This document shows, piece after piece, positions 55,497 to 64,000 of a stretch of 64,000 nt of DNA (position 1 is the stretch's first letter; every line of letters begins with the position of its first letter). Position numbers and translations under genes: made by a program. The stretch comes from Defluviimonas sp. SAOS-178_SWC (lineage in GTDB: Bacteria; Pseudomonadota; Alphaproteobacteria; Rhodobacterales; Rhodobacteraceae). The stretch lies in assembly GCF_039830135.1 (NCBI RefSeq), contig NZ_CP156081.1, forward strand, positions 62,001-126,000. Reading direction: 5' to 3'. The notes beneath the pieces are model-generated. The model saw only the letters and a program-made list of their open reading frames with translations, was not told where the DNA came from and made no database searches.

Positions 55497-56498
55497 ATGA
55501 CACAACTGTCGCAGATCGCTTGGGACGATACCGTCCTCCCGTTTCAGCTCGACCGCTCGGACATCCGGGGTCGGGTGGCACGGCTTGACGGTGTGCTCGA
55601 CAAGATTCTGTCGCAACACAACTATCCCGGCATGGTCGAAGCACTGGTCGCGGAGGCCGCGCTGCTGACGGCGCTGATCGGGCAGACGATCAAGCTGCGG
55701 TGGAAGCTGTCCCTGCAAATCCGTGGCGATGGACCGGTGCGGATCATCGCGACCGATTACTATGCCCCCGCGAAGGAGGGGGAGCCGGCGCGCATCCGCG
55801 CCTGGGCCTCCTACGATGCGGAGCGCGCGGATCCAGCGGCCCCTGGTTTCGGCCAGATCGGTCACGGCTATTTCGCGATCCTCATCGACCAGGGCGCCGG
55901 AACCACTCCTTATCAGGGGATTACACCCATTGCCGGCGGTTCGCTTTCCGCCTGTGCAGAGACGTATTTTGCCCAGTCCGAGCAGCTTCCCACCCGGTTC
56001 GCCCTGTCGTTTGGCCGCTCGCGCCTCCCCGGTGAGGGAGAGCGTTGGAGAGCGGGTGGGGTGATGCTTCAGCACATGCCCAAGGCATCGCCCTTCGTTG
56101 CGTCGGAAGGTGGCAGCGGGGAGGGCGGGCTTCTGGCGGCGGGCGACATGCTCGACGGCGATGAAAGCGAGAATTGGTCGCGCGCCAATCTTCTTCTCGA
56201 CACGGTCGAGGAGCTGGAGCTTATCGGCCCGCAGGTCGCCCCGACCGATCTTCTCGTTCGGCTCTTCCACGAAGAGGGTCCGCGCGTCTTCGATGCCCAG
56301 TCGGTCAAGTTCGGATGCTCCTGCTCGCCGGAGAAGGTGCGCGAAAGCTTGTCGATCTACTCCGCCAAGGATATCGCGCACATGACGACGGACGAGGGCA
56401 TCGTGACCGCCGACTGTCAGTTCTGCGGCGCGCATTACACCTTCGATCCGCAGACACTTGGCTTCGAAGCGAAGAAAACCCCAGATGACGACAACTGA
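55497..56498 (+). CDS. hslO: Redox-regulated chaperone Hsp33
   Basis: A 333-residue chaperone that oxidative stress activates by zinc release and disulfide formation. The four zinc cysteines are C274, C276 (GCSCSPEKV) and C307, C310 (DCQFCGAHY). VEALVAEAALLTALIGQTIKLRWKLSLQIRGDGPVR is the usual N-terminal part. ATG 55497 has AAGGAA 5 nt upstream, and ATG 55467 is a longer alternative. The 3' end overlaps the following NUDIX gene by 14 bp. Confidence 0.94.
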   Translation: MTQLSQIAWDDTVLPFQLDRSDIRGRVARLDGVLDKILSQHNYPGMVEALVAEAALLTALIGQTIKLRWKLSLQIRGDGPVRIIATDYYAPAKEGEPARIRAWASYDAERADPAAPGFGQIGHGYFAILIDQGAGTTPYQGITPIAGGSLSACAETYFAQSEQLPTRFALSFGRSRLPGEGERWRAGGVMLQHMPKASPFVASEGGSGEGGLLAAGDMLDGDESENWSRANLLLDTVEELELIGPQVAPTDLLVRLFHEEGPRVFDAQSVKFGCSCSPEKVRESLSIYSAKDIAHMTTDEGIVTADCQFCGAHYTFDPQTLGFEAKKTPDDDN

Positions 56499-57087
56499 TC
56501 CGCTCGGACCGGTTTTGCAGGCGCTGAACCGTCCGGGGCGGGATACGTCGGACTACGACCTCAACCCCGGCACGGTGCTGGCCGAAGGCAGGACGCTGCG
56601 TCCGGCCGGGGTGCTCGTGCCGCTCATGCCGGGCCCGCGCGGGATGGAGGTGATCCTCACCAAGCGCTCTTCCCGGCTGAAGCATCATCCTGGCCAGATC
56701 GCCTTTCCGGGCGGCAAAGTTGACGAGGGTGATGCCGACCCCGTCGCCGCGGCCTTGCGCGAGGCGGAGGAAGAGATTGGCCTGCGGGCGAAAACCGTCG
56801 AGGTTCTCGGCACGACGGGCGCGCACGAAACGGTGACGGGGTTTCTCGTCACGCCCGTTTTCGGTCGGGTCAGAGACGATTTCAAGCCAGTTCCAGAAGC
56901 GGGCGAGGTCGATGAGGTGTTCTCGGTTCCGCTTGCCCATGTCGCGAACCCGGGTAACTTCCGGGTCGAAGGCCGGCAGTGGCGCGGGCAGGTCCGGCGC
57001 TACTATGTGGTGCCCTATGGGCCCTATTACATCTGGGGCGCAACAGCGCGTATCCTGAAGGCCCTGGCGGACCGGATGGCGGAATGA
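56485..57087 (+). CDS. CoA-type NUDIX pyrophosphatase
   Basis: A 200-residue NUDIX protein of the coenzyme A pyrophosphatase subgroup. EVILTKRSSRLKHHPGQIAFPGGKVDEGDADPVAAALREAEEEIGL joins the subgroup motif (LLTxRS..HxGQIxFPGG) to the NUDIX box. It should cleave CoA or its derivatives to 4'-phosphopantetheine and 3',5'-ADP. ATG 56485 lies within the end of hslO. It overlaps the CCA-enzyme gene by 4 bp (ATGA). Confidence 0.9.
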   Translation: MTTTDPLGPVLQALNRPGRDTSDYDLNPGTVLAEGRTLRPAGVLVPLMPGPRGMEVILTKRSSRLKHHPGQIAFPGGKVDEGDADPVAAALREAEEEIGLRAKTVEVLGTTGAHETVTGFLVTPVFGRVRDDFKPVPEAGEVDEVFSVPLAHVANPGNFRVEGRQWRGQVRRYYVVPYGPYYIWGATARILKALADRMAE

Positions 57088-58226
57088 AGATCGAAGGCGA
57101 ATGGATCGAGGCGGAGGGGGTGCAGCAGGTTCTCCACCTTCTGACCGATGCCGGCCATCAGGGATTGCTGGTGGGTGGCTGCGTCCGCAATGCGCTCCTC
57201 CATCAGCCGGTGGCCGATATCGACATCGCGACCGATGCCGTCCCGGAACGTGTCATCGCGCTCGCAAAGGCCGCCGGGCTAAAAGTCGTGCCGACCGGGA
57301 TCGAGCATGGGACGGTGACAATCGTTGTCTTCGGCGAGCCGCATGAGGTGACGACCTTCCGGCGTGATGTGGAAACGCATGGCCGCCACGCCACCGTCGC
57401 GTTCTCGACGCGGGTTGAGGAGGACGCGGCAAGGCGCGATTTCACGATGAACGCTCTTTACGCTGATGCCGGTGGGCAGGTGGTCGATCCGCTTGGCGGG
57501 TTGCCGGATCTTGAGGCGCGGCGCGTCCGCTTTGTCGGCGATGCTTGCGCACGGATCCGCGAAGATTACCTGCGCATCTTGCGGTTCTTCCGTTTCCACG
57601 CCTGGTACGGCGATCCGGACGCCGGGATGGATGCCGAGGCGCTTGCGGCATGCGCTGATAATTCCGCCGGAACAGAGACGCTTTCGCGCGAACGGATCGG
57701 TCATGAAATGCGCCGGCTCCTCGCGGCCCAGGACCCGGCACCTTCGGTCGCGGCCATGCGGGCGACGGGAGTCCTCGGCCATGTCCTGCCGGGTGCCGAC
57801 CCGCGTGCGCTGGCGCCGCTGGTGCATCTGGAACCGCCATATGCGCCCGACTGGCTGCGCCGGCTGGCCGCGCTGGGCGGCCCGGACCCGACCGATTCCC
57901 TTCGCCTGTCGCGCGATGAGGCACGAAAGCTTGCGGTGCTGGCCGACGGGGTCGGGTCGATGTCCGGCGCGGGGGAGCTTGCCTACCGGCACGGCGCGGA
58001 ACTGGGCCGCGATATCCTCCTCTTGCGGGCGGCAGTCTTGGAGATGCCGATGCCGGCTGACTGGGAATCCGCGATTGCGCGGGGCGCCGTCGCCGAATTC
58101 CCGCTGAAGGCCGCCGATCTCATGCCTGGGCTGTCCGGCGCCGAACTCGGCGCGCGGTTGAAAGACCTCGAGGCGCGGTGGGTCGGGTCGGGCTTCGAAT
58201 TGTCACGGGAACAATTGCTGTCTTGA
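57084..58226 (+). CDS. cca: CCA tRNA nucleotidyltransferase
   Basis: A 380-residue class II nucleotidyltransferase of the CCA-adding enzyme/poly(A) polymerase family. The head domain has LLVGGCVRNALLHQPVADIDIATDA with the catalytic DxD, and RRDFTMNALYAD. REDYLRILRFFRFHAWYG and ERIGHEMRRLLAA follow in the neck. Size and the lack of an HD domain fit the alphaproteobacterial CCA enzyme. The ATG overlaps the NUDIX stop. Confidence 0.92.
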   Translation: MKIEGEWIEAEGVQQVLHLLTDAGHQGLLVGGCVRNALLHQPVADIDIATDAVPERVIALAKAAGLKVVPTGIEHGTVTIVVFGEPHEVTTFRRDVETHGRHATVAFSTRVEEDAARRDFTMNALYADAGGQVVDPLGGLPDLEARRVRFVGDACARIREDYLRILRFFRFHAWYGDPDAGMDAEALAACADNSAGTETLSRERIGHEMRRLLAAQDPAPSVAAMRATGVLGHVLPGADPRALAPLVHLEPPYAPDWLRRLAALGGPDPTDSLRLSRDEARKLAVLADGVGSMSGAGELAYRHGAELGRDILLLRAAVLEMPMPADWESAIARGAVAEFPLKAADLMPGLSGAELGARLKDLEARWVGSGFELSREQLLS

Positions 58227-58281
58227 ATCCGGACGACGGCAGAGGGCAGGATGGCCCGCCGAACCGACGGACAGGGCAAAA

Positions 58282-58878
58282 ATGACTTTCGATACTTTCC
58301 CCGCGCTTGTCGCGCTCGCGCTTGCCACGCTTTTCACGCCGGGGCCGAACAACGCAATGCTGGCCGCATCGGGCGCGAATTTCGGCTTTCGCCGCACCGT
58401 GGCGCATCTTCTGGGGGTGGCCACGGGTTTTCCACTGATGCTTCTGGTCGTCGGCCTCGTGCTGGGCGGGCTTTTCCAGACCAGTGCCATCCTGCGCGAA
58501 ACCTTGCGCTGGGGCGGGGCGCTGCTGCTCCTCTGGATCGCTTGGAAAATCGCGACTTCAAGTGGAATAGGGTCGAAATCCAGCGGCGCACACCCGATGA
58601 CCTACCTTCAGGCCGTGGGTTTTCAATGGATCAACCCCAAGGCCTGGTCGATGGCCATTGCCGCCACGTCGCAATTCATCCTGCCCTCTGCGCCCGTGAT
58701 AACGGCGGCGGTCGTGGCCGTTACCTTTCTCACCCTCGGCATAGGATCCGGCGCGACCTGGACCTATGCGGGGCAGGCGATCGCGCGCTGGCTGACCACG
58801 GACAGGCGCCTGAAGATTTTCAACGTGATCATGGCCGGCCTGATCGTGCTCAGCATCGTGGAGCTTGTCCGGCACTGA
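58282..58878 (+). CDS. LysE/RhtB family amino acid exporter
   Basis: A 198-residue membrane protein with about six hydrophobic segments. The N-terminal ATLFTPGPNNAMLAASGANFGFRRTVAHLLGVATGFPLMLL and the middle VGFQWINPKAWSMAIAA are typical of LysE/RhtB exporters, which pump amino acids or derivatives outward. The substrate is unknown. It is preceded by ACAGGGC and lies 55 bp after the CCA-enzyme gene. Confidence 0.88.
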   Translation: MTFDTFPALVALALATLFTPGPNNAMLAASGANFGFRRTVAHLLGVATGFPLMLLVVGLVLGGLFQTSAILRETLRWGGALLLLWIAWKIATSSGIGSKSSGAHPMTYLQAVGFQWINPKAWSMAIAATSQFILPSAPVITAAVVAVTFLTLGIGSGATWTYAGQAIARWLTTDRRLKIFNVIMAGLIVLSIVELVRH

Positions 58879-58935
58879 GTTCCCCTTTTCGCCGGACCGC
58901 GCTATATCCGTTCGGCAACCCGAAAGGCGCCCGCG

Positions 58936-60786
58936 ATGTTCCGGTTCTTCGAGAACCTCGTCGATCCCTATGTCCCTTATCAGGAGACGGACACGCCCCC
59001 GCGGCGTCTGCTGCCGTTCCTGATGGACTATGCCCGGCCCTTCCACCGCGTCTTCGCGGCAACCGCAGTGCTGACGACCGCGGTCGCGGCGATGGAGGTC
59101 GGCCTGATCTGGTATGTCGGGCGGATCGTCGATCTTTTGAACGACGGGACGCCGGCCGAGGTCATGCGCACCCACGGGATGGAGTTCCTGTTTGCGGCGC
59201 TGGCGGTCCTCTTGGTCCGTCCGATCATTTCGGGTGCCGATGTTGCGCTTCTGCACAATACGATCCTGCCGAATTTCGGGGCGCTGATCCGCTGGCGGTC
59301 GCACAAGCATGTGTTGCGACAGCCGGTCGGGTGGTTCGAGAACGACTTTGCCGGCCGGATCGCCAACCGGATCATGCAAACGCCGCCTGCCGCCGGGGAC
59401 GCCGTCTTCCAGACCTTCGACGCGGTGGCCTTTGCGGTCACGACGCTTGTCGGGTCCGTGGCGCTCCTTCTGAATTCCGATCCGCGTCTCGTCGTTCCCT
59501 TGCTGATCTGGATCGTCCTTTACCTGGCACTTCTGCGCTGGACAGTGCGCCGCGCTGGTCCGGCCTCGACCGCCGCTTCGGACGCGCGTTCGCAGGTCAC
59601 CGGCCGGGTTGTCGACAGCTATTCCAACATCCATTCGGTGAAGATGTTTGCCCATCACGACCGCGAAATGGCCTATGCTGGCGAGGCGATCGAGAATGCC
59701 CGGAAAACCTTCCAGCACGAGATGCAGATCGTCACGAGGATGGATATCGCGCTGACGATCCTGAACGGGATGCTGATCGTCTCCGTCACAGGGCTCGCGT
59801 TGAAACTCTGGTACGACGGCGAGGCGACGGTCGGGCTTGTCGCGGCGGCGACGGCATTGGTGCTGCGGCTCAACAACATGACCTATTGGATCATGTGGGC
59901 CACGACGAACCTCGTTCAGGCGCTCGGTGTCGTGGTCGAGGGTATGGAGACGATCGCTCAGCCGATCGCGCTCGTGGACCGGCCGGGCGCGAAACCTCTG
60001 GAGTTCAAGGCTGGTGAGATCGAGATCGACGGACTCAGCCACCATTACGGCCGTGGGTTCGGCGGTCTCAACCGTGTCGATCTGACGATCCGGCCGGGCG
60101 AGAAGATCGGGCTTGTCGGCCGCTCGGGTTCGGGCAAATCGACACTCGTGAAGCTCCTTCTGAGGTTCTACGACGCCGAGGCGGGGCATATCCGCATTGA
60201 CGGTCAGGATATCGCCGACGTGACGCAGGACAGCCTGCGCCGCCGCGTCGGCATGGTGCAGCAAGACAGTTCGCTTCTCCACCGCTCGGTGCGCGACAAC
60301 ATCCTCTACGGCCGGCCTGACGCGACGGAAGCAGATGTCGTTCGCGCCGCGAAACGGGCAGAGGCGCATGACTTCATCCTCGATCTGACCGACCCCGAGG
60401 GTCGTAGGGGGTATGACGCCCAGGTCGGAGAACGCGGGGTGAAGCTGTCGGGCGGCCAGCGTCAGCGGATCGCCCTGGCCCGGGTCATCCTCAAGGACGC
60501 CCCCATCCTCGTTCTCGACGAGGCAACATCCGCGCTCGACAGCGAGGTCGAGGCGGCCATCCTAGACACGCTTTACGGCGTCATGGAGGGCAAGACCGTC
60601 ATCGCCATTGCCCACCGGCTGTCGACCATCGCGCAGATGGACCGGATCGTCGTCCTTGACGACGGCAGCGTTGCAGAAATCGGAACGCATGCCCAACTTC
60701 TGGAACGGAAGGGCCTTTACGCCCGGTTCTGGGACCGGCAATCAGGCGGCTTTATCGGTACCGACGAGGCGGAGGCAGCGGAATGA
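58936..60786 (+). CDS. ABC exporter half-transporter 1
   Basis: A 616-residue fused permease-ATPase. The membrane domain (about 45-345, six segments) contains WFENDFAGRIANRIMQTP and SNIHSVKMFAHHDRE. The ATPase has Walker A GRSGSGKST, signature LSGGQRQRIALAR, Walker B ILVLDEATSALDSE and the H-loop AHRLS, all intact. It overlaps the next ABC gene by 4 bp, and the two probably form a heterodimer. Lipid, peptide or drug export is possible, and the substrate is unknown. Confidence 0.9.
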   Translation: MFRFFENLVDPYVPYQETDTPPRRLLPFLMDYARPFHRVFAATAVLTTAVAAMEVGLIWYVGRIVDLLNDGTPAEVMRTHGMEFLFAALAVLLVRPIISGADVALLHNTILPNFGALIRWRSHKHVLRQPVGWFENDFAGRIANRIMQTPPAAGDAVFQTFDAVAFAVTTLVGSVALLLNSDPRLVVPLLIWIVLYLALLRWTVRRAGPASTAASDARSQVTGRVVDSYSNIHSVKMFAHHDREMAYAGEAIENARKTFQHEMQIVTRMDIALTILNGMLIVSVTGLALKLWYDGEATVGLVAAATALVLRLNNMTYWIMWATTNLVQALGVVVEGMETIAQPIALVDRPGAKPLEFKAGEIEIDGLSHHYGRGFGGLNRVDLTIRPGEKIGLVGRSGSGKSTLVKLLLRFYDAEAGHIRIDGQDIADVTQDSLRRRVGMVQQDSSLLHRSVRDNILYGRPDATEADVVRAAKRAEAHDFILDLTDPEGRRGYDAQVGERGVKLSGGQRQRIALARVILKDAPILVLDEATSALDSEVEAAILDTLYGVMEGKTVIAIAHRLSTIAQMDRIVVLDDGSVAEIGTHAQLLERKGLYARFWDRQSGGFIGTDEAEAAE

Positions 60787-62615
60787 AGGCTGGTGACATG
60801 ATCGACGCCTTCCGTCCTGCCGAAGGCCCGCCGCCGCGAAACCTTGGCGGGTTCTTCCTGTGGTGTCTTTCCGGGGCCTGGTGGCCATTGATCCTCGCCG
60901 CGGTTCTGTCGGCTGTGGCAGGCACGATGGAAGTCGTGACCGCATGGTTCCTCGGCGCCATTGTCGATGCGGCAGAGGCCGGCAACCCGTCGGCAATCCT
61001 GTCCGACCACTGGATGCTTCTCGCCGGGTTTGCGGTCTTTCTGGTCATATTGCGCCCCGTCGCATTCGGGCTGTCCGCGGCGTCGAACTCGGTCATCGTC
61101 CAACCCAACGTCCTTCCGCTTGTCCTGTCGCGGCTTCACCGCTGGACGCTGGGGCAAGCGGTGACCTTCTTCGACAATGATTTCGCCGGGCGCATCGCGC
61201 AAAAGCAGATGCAGGCGGCGCGCGCCGTGACCGACGTCGCAAGCGAATCGATCAACACCATTGCGTTCGCGCTCGCCTCGCTGGCCGGGTCGGTCGTGTT
61301 CCTGATGACGATAGATGGCTGGATGGCCCTGGCGCTCGGCGTTTGGATCGTTGCCTACCTTCTTCTCATCCGGGCGTTCCTGCCCAAGGTGCGTGGCAAG
61401 TCAGCGGCACGGGCCGGTGCGCGGGCGATGGTGACGGGGCAGGTCGTCGACACGATCACGAATATCAAGACGGTGAAGCTCTTTGCCCATGCGGAGCACG
61501 AGGACAAGGCGGCCTTGCGGGCGATGTCCGGCTTTCGCGACACGGCGCTCGATTTCGGTGTGCTTTCGGCCTGGTTCCGGTTGGCGCTGATGACCATCGC
61601 GGGTCTCCTCCCGCTGATCCTGATCGGCGGTGCGCTCTTGCTCTGGACCAGGGGCACCGCGACCACCGGGGATATCGCCGCAGCCGGAACAATCTCCATC
61701 CGCATCGCGCAGATGACCGGGTGGGTTAGTTTCACGCTCATGTCGATCTATGCCTCGATCGGCGAGGTTGAGGACGGAATCCGCACCCTAACGCCGCCGC
61801 ATACGCTCACCGACGCAGCGGGCGCCGAGGAGCTTGGCCGCATCAAGGGCGAGGTCCGGTTCGACGACGTCAGCTTTGCCTATGGCCGCGCGAACGGTGG
61901 GCTCGACCATGTCAACCTGACCATCCGGCCGGGCGAAAAACTGGGGATCGTCGGTGCGTCCGGGGCGGGGAAATCGACCCTCGTCGCGCTCCTGCTCAGG
62001 CTCTATGACGCCGAGAACGGGCGAATTCTGGTCGATGGGCACGATGTGCGCGCGGTGACGCAGGAAAGCCTCCGCCGCCAGATCGCGATGGTCACGCAGG
62101 AAACCGCGATGTTCAACCGTTCCGCACGGGACAACATCTATTACGGCCGGCCCGCCGCGACCGAGGAGGAGATGATCGCTGCGGCAAAGGCCGCCGAGGC
62201 GGACGAATTCATCCACCGACTTCAGGACCACAAGGGCCGTAAGGGATACGAGGCGTATCTCGGCGAGCGCGGCGTGAAGCTTTCGGGCGGACAGCGTCAG
62301 CGGATCGCACTGGCCCGCGCCTTCCTCAAGGACGCGCCGATCCTGGTGCTGGACGAGGCGACCTCGGCACTCGACAGCGAGGTCGAGGCGCAGGTTCAGG
62401 GTGCTTTGCATCGCGTGATGCAGGGAAAGACGGTTCTCGCCATCGCACACCGGCTGTCGACGATCGCCGAGATGGACCGGATCGTCGTCCTGGATCAGGG
62501 GCGGCTGGTCGAAGAAGGCTCCCACGCCGAGCTTCTGGCCAGGGGCGGGCTCTACGCGCGGTACTGGAACCGGCAATCGGGTGGATTCATCGGAACCGAA
62601 GAGGCGGCGGAGTGA
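60783..62615 (+). CDS. ABC exporter half-transporter 2
   Basis: A 610-residue partner and clear paralogue of the preceding gene. Shared segments include FDNDFAGRIAQ, NIKTVKLFAHAEHE, LSGGQRQRIALARAFLKDAPILVLDEATSALDSEVEA and the nearly identical C terminus LYARYWNRQSGGFIGTEEAAE. Walker A is GASGAGKST. Both ATP sites look catalytically complete, unlike the degenerate-site heterodimers. The stop overlaps the GTG of the methyltransferase gene. Confidence 0.9.
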   Translation: MKAGDMIDAFRPAEGPPPRNLGGFFLWCLSGAWWPLILAAVLSAVAGTMEVVTAWFLGAIVDAAEAGNPSAILSDHWMLLAGFAVFLVILRPVAFGLSAASNSVIVQPNVLPLVLSRLHRWTLGQAVTFFDNDFAGRIAQKQMQAARAVTDVASESINTIAFALASLAGSVVFLMTIDGWMALALGVWIVAYLLLIRAFLPKVRGKSAARAGARAMVTGQVVDTITNIKTVKLFAHAEHEDKAALRAMSGFRDTALDFGVLSAWFRLALMTIAGLLPLILIGGALLLWTRGTATTGDIAAAGTISIRIAQMTGWVSFTLMSIYASIGEVEDGIRTLTPPHTLTDAAGAEELGRIKGEVRFDDVSFAYGRANGGLDHVNLTIRPGEKLGIVGASGAGKSTLVALLLRLYDAENGRILVDGHDVRAVTQESLRRQIAMVTQETAMFNRSARDNIYYGRPAATEEEMIAAAKAAEADEFIHRLQDHKGRKGYEAYLGERGVKLSGGQRQRIALARAFLKDAPILVLDEATSALDSEVEAQVQGALHRVMQGKTVLAIAHRLSTIAEMDRIVVLDQGRLVEEGSHAELLARGGLYARYWNRQSGGFIGTEEAAE

Positions 62616-63823
62616 AGCTGACGGTCGAACGCCTCGGCCATCTCGGCGACGGCATTGCGCCGGGGCCTGTCTTCGTGCCGATGGCGCTGCCGGGCGAGGT
62701 GGTGGAAGGTGATGTGACGGACGGTCGGATGGCCGACCCCAGGATCGTCACACCGTCGCCCGCGCGGGTGAGACCAGCCTGTCCGCACTACCGCGCCTGC
62801 GGAGGTTGCAGCCTGATGCATGCCTCGGAGGATTTCGTCGCCGATTGGAAGGCGGGCGTGGTGCGGACCGCTCTGGCCGCGCAGGGGCTGGAGGCGCCGT
62901 TCCGCCCGGTCATGACCTCACCACCGCAGTCGCGCCGCAGGGCGACGCTGTCGGGCCGGCGCACAAAGAAGGGCGCATTGGTCGGTTTCCACGGCCGCGC
63001 GTCCGGCACGATTGTCGAGATACCGGGTTGCCGGCTCTTGCATCCGGCCCTCATTGCGGCGCTGCCGCTTTTGAACGAGGTCACGATGCTTGGCGCCTCG
63101 CGCAAGGGCGAGGTCGCGCTGACGGTCACAGTGACAGAGGGCGGGCTCGACCTGGCGGTGTCGGACGGAAAACCGCTTGAACAGAGCCTGTTTTTGGTGC
63201 TTGCAGCGTTGACGGAGCGCGCCGGTCTCGCCCGCATCGTCTGGAACGGGGAACCGGTCGTCAGCCGGCATCCGGCGGCACAGCGTTTCGGCAATGCCCG
63301 CGTGGTGCCACCCGCCGGCGCGTTCCTCCAGGCGACGGAGGCCGGAGAGGCGGCGCTTGTGGCCGCGGTGCGCGATGCGGTTGGCGGCGCGAAACGGATT
63401 GCCGACCTTTTTGCCGGATCCGGCACGTTCAGCCTGCCACTCGCCGACCGTGCCGAGATTCATGCCGTCGAGGGCGAGGCGGCAATGCTCGCGGCGCTGG
63501 ATGCCGGCTGGCGGCAGGCCCCTGGCCTTCACCGCGTCACCACCGAGACGCGTGACCTCTTCCGGCGCCCGCTGCTCCCGGACGAGCTGAAGCGCTTCGA
63601 CGCCGTCGTGATCGACCCGCCCCGCGCGGGAGCGGAGGCGCAGGCGCGCGAGCTTGCCGGATCGTCGGTGGCGGTTATTGCTGCCGTGTCCTGCAACCCC
63701 GTCACCTTCGCCCGCGACGCGCGTCTTCTCGCGGACGGCGGATTCGCGATCGACTGGATTCAGGTCGTCGATCAGTTCCGCTGGTCGCCGCATGTGGAAC
63801 TCGTGGCCCGGTTCAGCCGCTGA
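62612..63823 (+). CDS. RNA m5U methyltransferase (RlmD/TrmA class)
   Basis: A 403-residue SAM-dependent methyltransferase making 5-methyluridine in rRNA or tRNA. An N-terminal TRAM-like part (MKLTVERLGHLGDGIAPGPVFVPMALPGEVVEGDV) precedes the iron-sulfur cysteines C57, C63, C66 (CPHYRACGGC) and C140. The SAM site is RIADLFAGSGTFSLPLA. VVIDPPRAGAEAQ and VSCNPVTFARD, with the catalytic cysteine, are the m5U hallmark. The rRNA or tRNA target is not decidable here. GTG 62612 overlaps the ABC gene by 4 bp. Confidence 0.92.
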   Translation: MKLTVERLGHLGDGIAPGPVFVPMALPGEVVEGDVTDGRMADPRIVTPSPARVRPACPHYRACGGCSLMHASEDFVADWKAGVVRTALAAQGLEAPFRPVMTSPPQSRRRATLSGRRTKKGALVGFHGRASGTIVEIPGCRLLHPALIAALPLLNEVTMLGASRKGEVALTVTVTEGGLDLAVSDGKPLEQSLFLVLAALTERAGLARIVWNGEPVVSRHPAAQRFGNARVVPPAGAFLQATEAGEAALVAAVRDAVGGAKRIADLFAGSGTFSLPLADRAEIHAVEGEAAMLAALDAGWRQAPGLHRVTTETRDLFRRPLLPDELKRFDAVVIDPPRAGAEAQARELAGSSVAVIAAVSCNPVTFARDARLLADGGFAIDWIQVVDQFRWSPHVELVARFSR

Positions 63824-63921
63824 CTCACCTTGACGTGAGCGAAAATTTGCCGACTTCCGGGAGGTTCGCGATGGGTGTAGAACGTTCAAAAAACCGGAAC
63901 GAACGGGTCGGGGCAGTGAGC

Positions 63922-64000
63922 ATGTTCAATCGCAGATCAATCGTGGCAATGGCGGCGACGGGGCTTCTCGCCGCCTGCGGCGGGTCGAAGTTCCGATCCT
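63922..64000 (+). CDS. Lipoprotein N terminus, possibly an L,D-transpeptidase (cut by window edge)
   Basis: Only 26 residues are visible: MFNRRSIVAMAATGLLAACG then GSKFRS. This is a lipoprotein signal with lipobox LAAC (Cys 19). Lipoproteins with CGGSKFR just after the lipobox are, from memory, often L,D-transpeptidases in Rhodobacterales, but the catalytic domain is outside the window. An in-frame ATG at 63871 has a strong GGGAGG 6 nt upstream, but the 17 codons between have low third-position GC, so 63922 is preferred. Confidence 0.5.
   Translation, partial: MFNRRSIVAMAATGLLAACGGSKFRS

Noticed and set aside
63826..63841. CTCAC-CTTGAC-GTGAG as terminator of the methyltransferase gene
   Set aside because: A 5-bp stem with no T-run after it. 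Equally likely to be chance or a promoter element (TTGACG).

Overview
The window is about 64 kb of GC-rich alphaproteobacterial chromosome, most likely from the order Rhodobacterales (Rhodobacter/Roseobacter relatives). The assignment rests on gene content and order: mltA-tim44-fxsA-secB, dnaQ-coaE-aroE-maf, hemJ-rho-mnmE-mnmG-rsmG-parA-parB, and hemW-rid-rdgB-rph | hrcA-grpE. Genes are tightly packed, with many 4-bp ATGA overlaps and convergent genes whose stop codons overlap. No tRNA, rRNA, CRISPR array, prophage or insertion sequence was seen.

Layout. 1-2.7 kb: cell-wall and secretion housekeeping (mltA fragment, Tim44-like, FxsA, SecB, Idi). 2.7-10.5 kb: a tripartite tricarboxylate (TTT) transporter operon, tctC-tctB-tctA, ending in an AtuA-like protein and a DUF4387 protein. 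A response regulator, a sensor kinase and an orphan solute-binding protein face it across a short intergenic region that holds a 16-bp palindrome. 10.6-16 kb: tamA-tamB (outer-membrane assembly). 16-19.7 kb: a YihY/BrkB membrane protein, a MauG-like di-heme peroxidase and an FG-GAP/UnbV secreted protein. 19.7-27.3 kb: a complete xylose regulon (ROK repressor, xylFHG transporter, xylB, xylA). 27.5 kb: a lone sugar transferase.

28.2-38.7 kb is the origin and partition region. dnaQ-coaE-aroE-maf run leftward and hemJ-rho-mnmE-mnmG-rsmG-parAB run rightward. The 423-bp gap between maf and hemJ has an AT-rich core flanked by DnaA-box-like 9-mers and is the best candidate for oriC. Two perfect 16-bp parS sites (TGTTTCACGTGAAACA) lie within 6 kb of it, one across the start region of mnmG and one inside rsmG. 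ParA and ParB are encoded just downstream.

38.7-64 kb is mostly housekeeping: DUF454, hemW, a Rid protein, rdgB, rph, hrcA-grpE, mutS, maeB, msrA, argG, a secreted coiled-coil protein of unknown function, ilvA, an Hpt protein opposite a response-regulator/PP2C phosphatase, a NUDIX hydrolase, hslO, a CoA-type NUDIX hydrolase, a CCA-adding enzyme, a LysE exporter, a tandem ABC exporter pair, an RNA m5U-type methyltransferase and the start of a lipoprotein gene.

The parts least covered by known biology are the TTT-AtuA-DUF4387 module with its sensor/binding-protein regulator, and the peroxidase plus UnbV-protein pair. The clearest functional DNA is the oriC/parS region.
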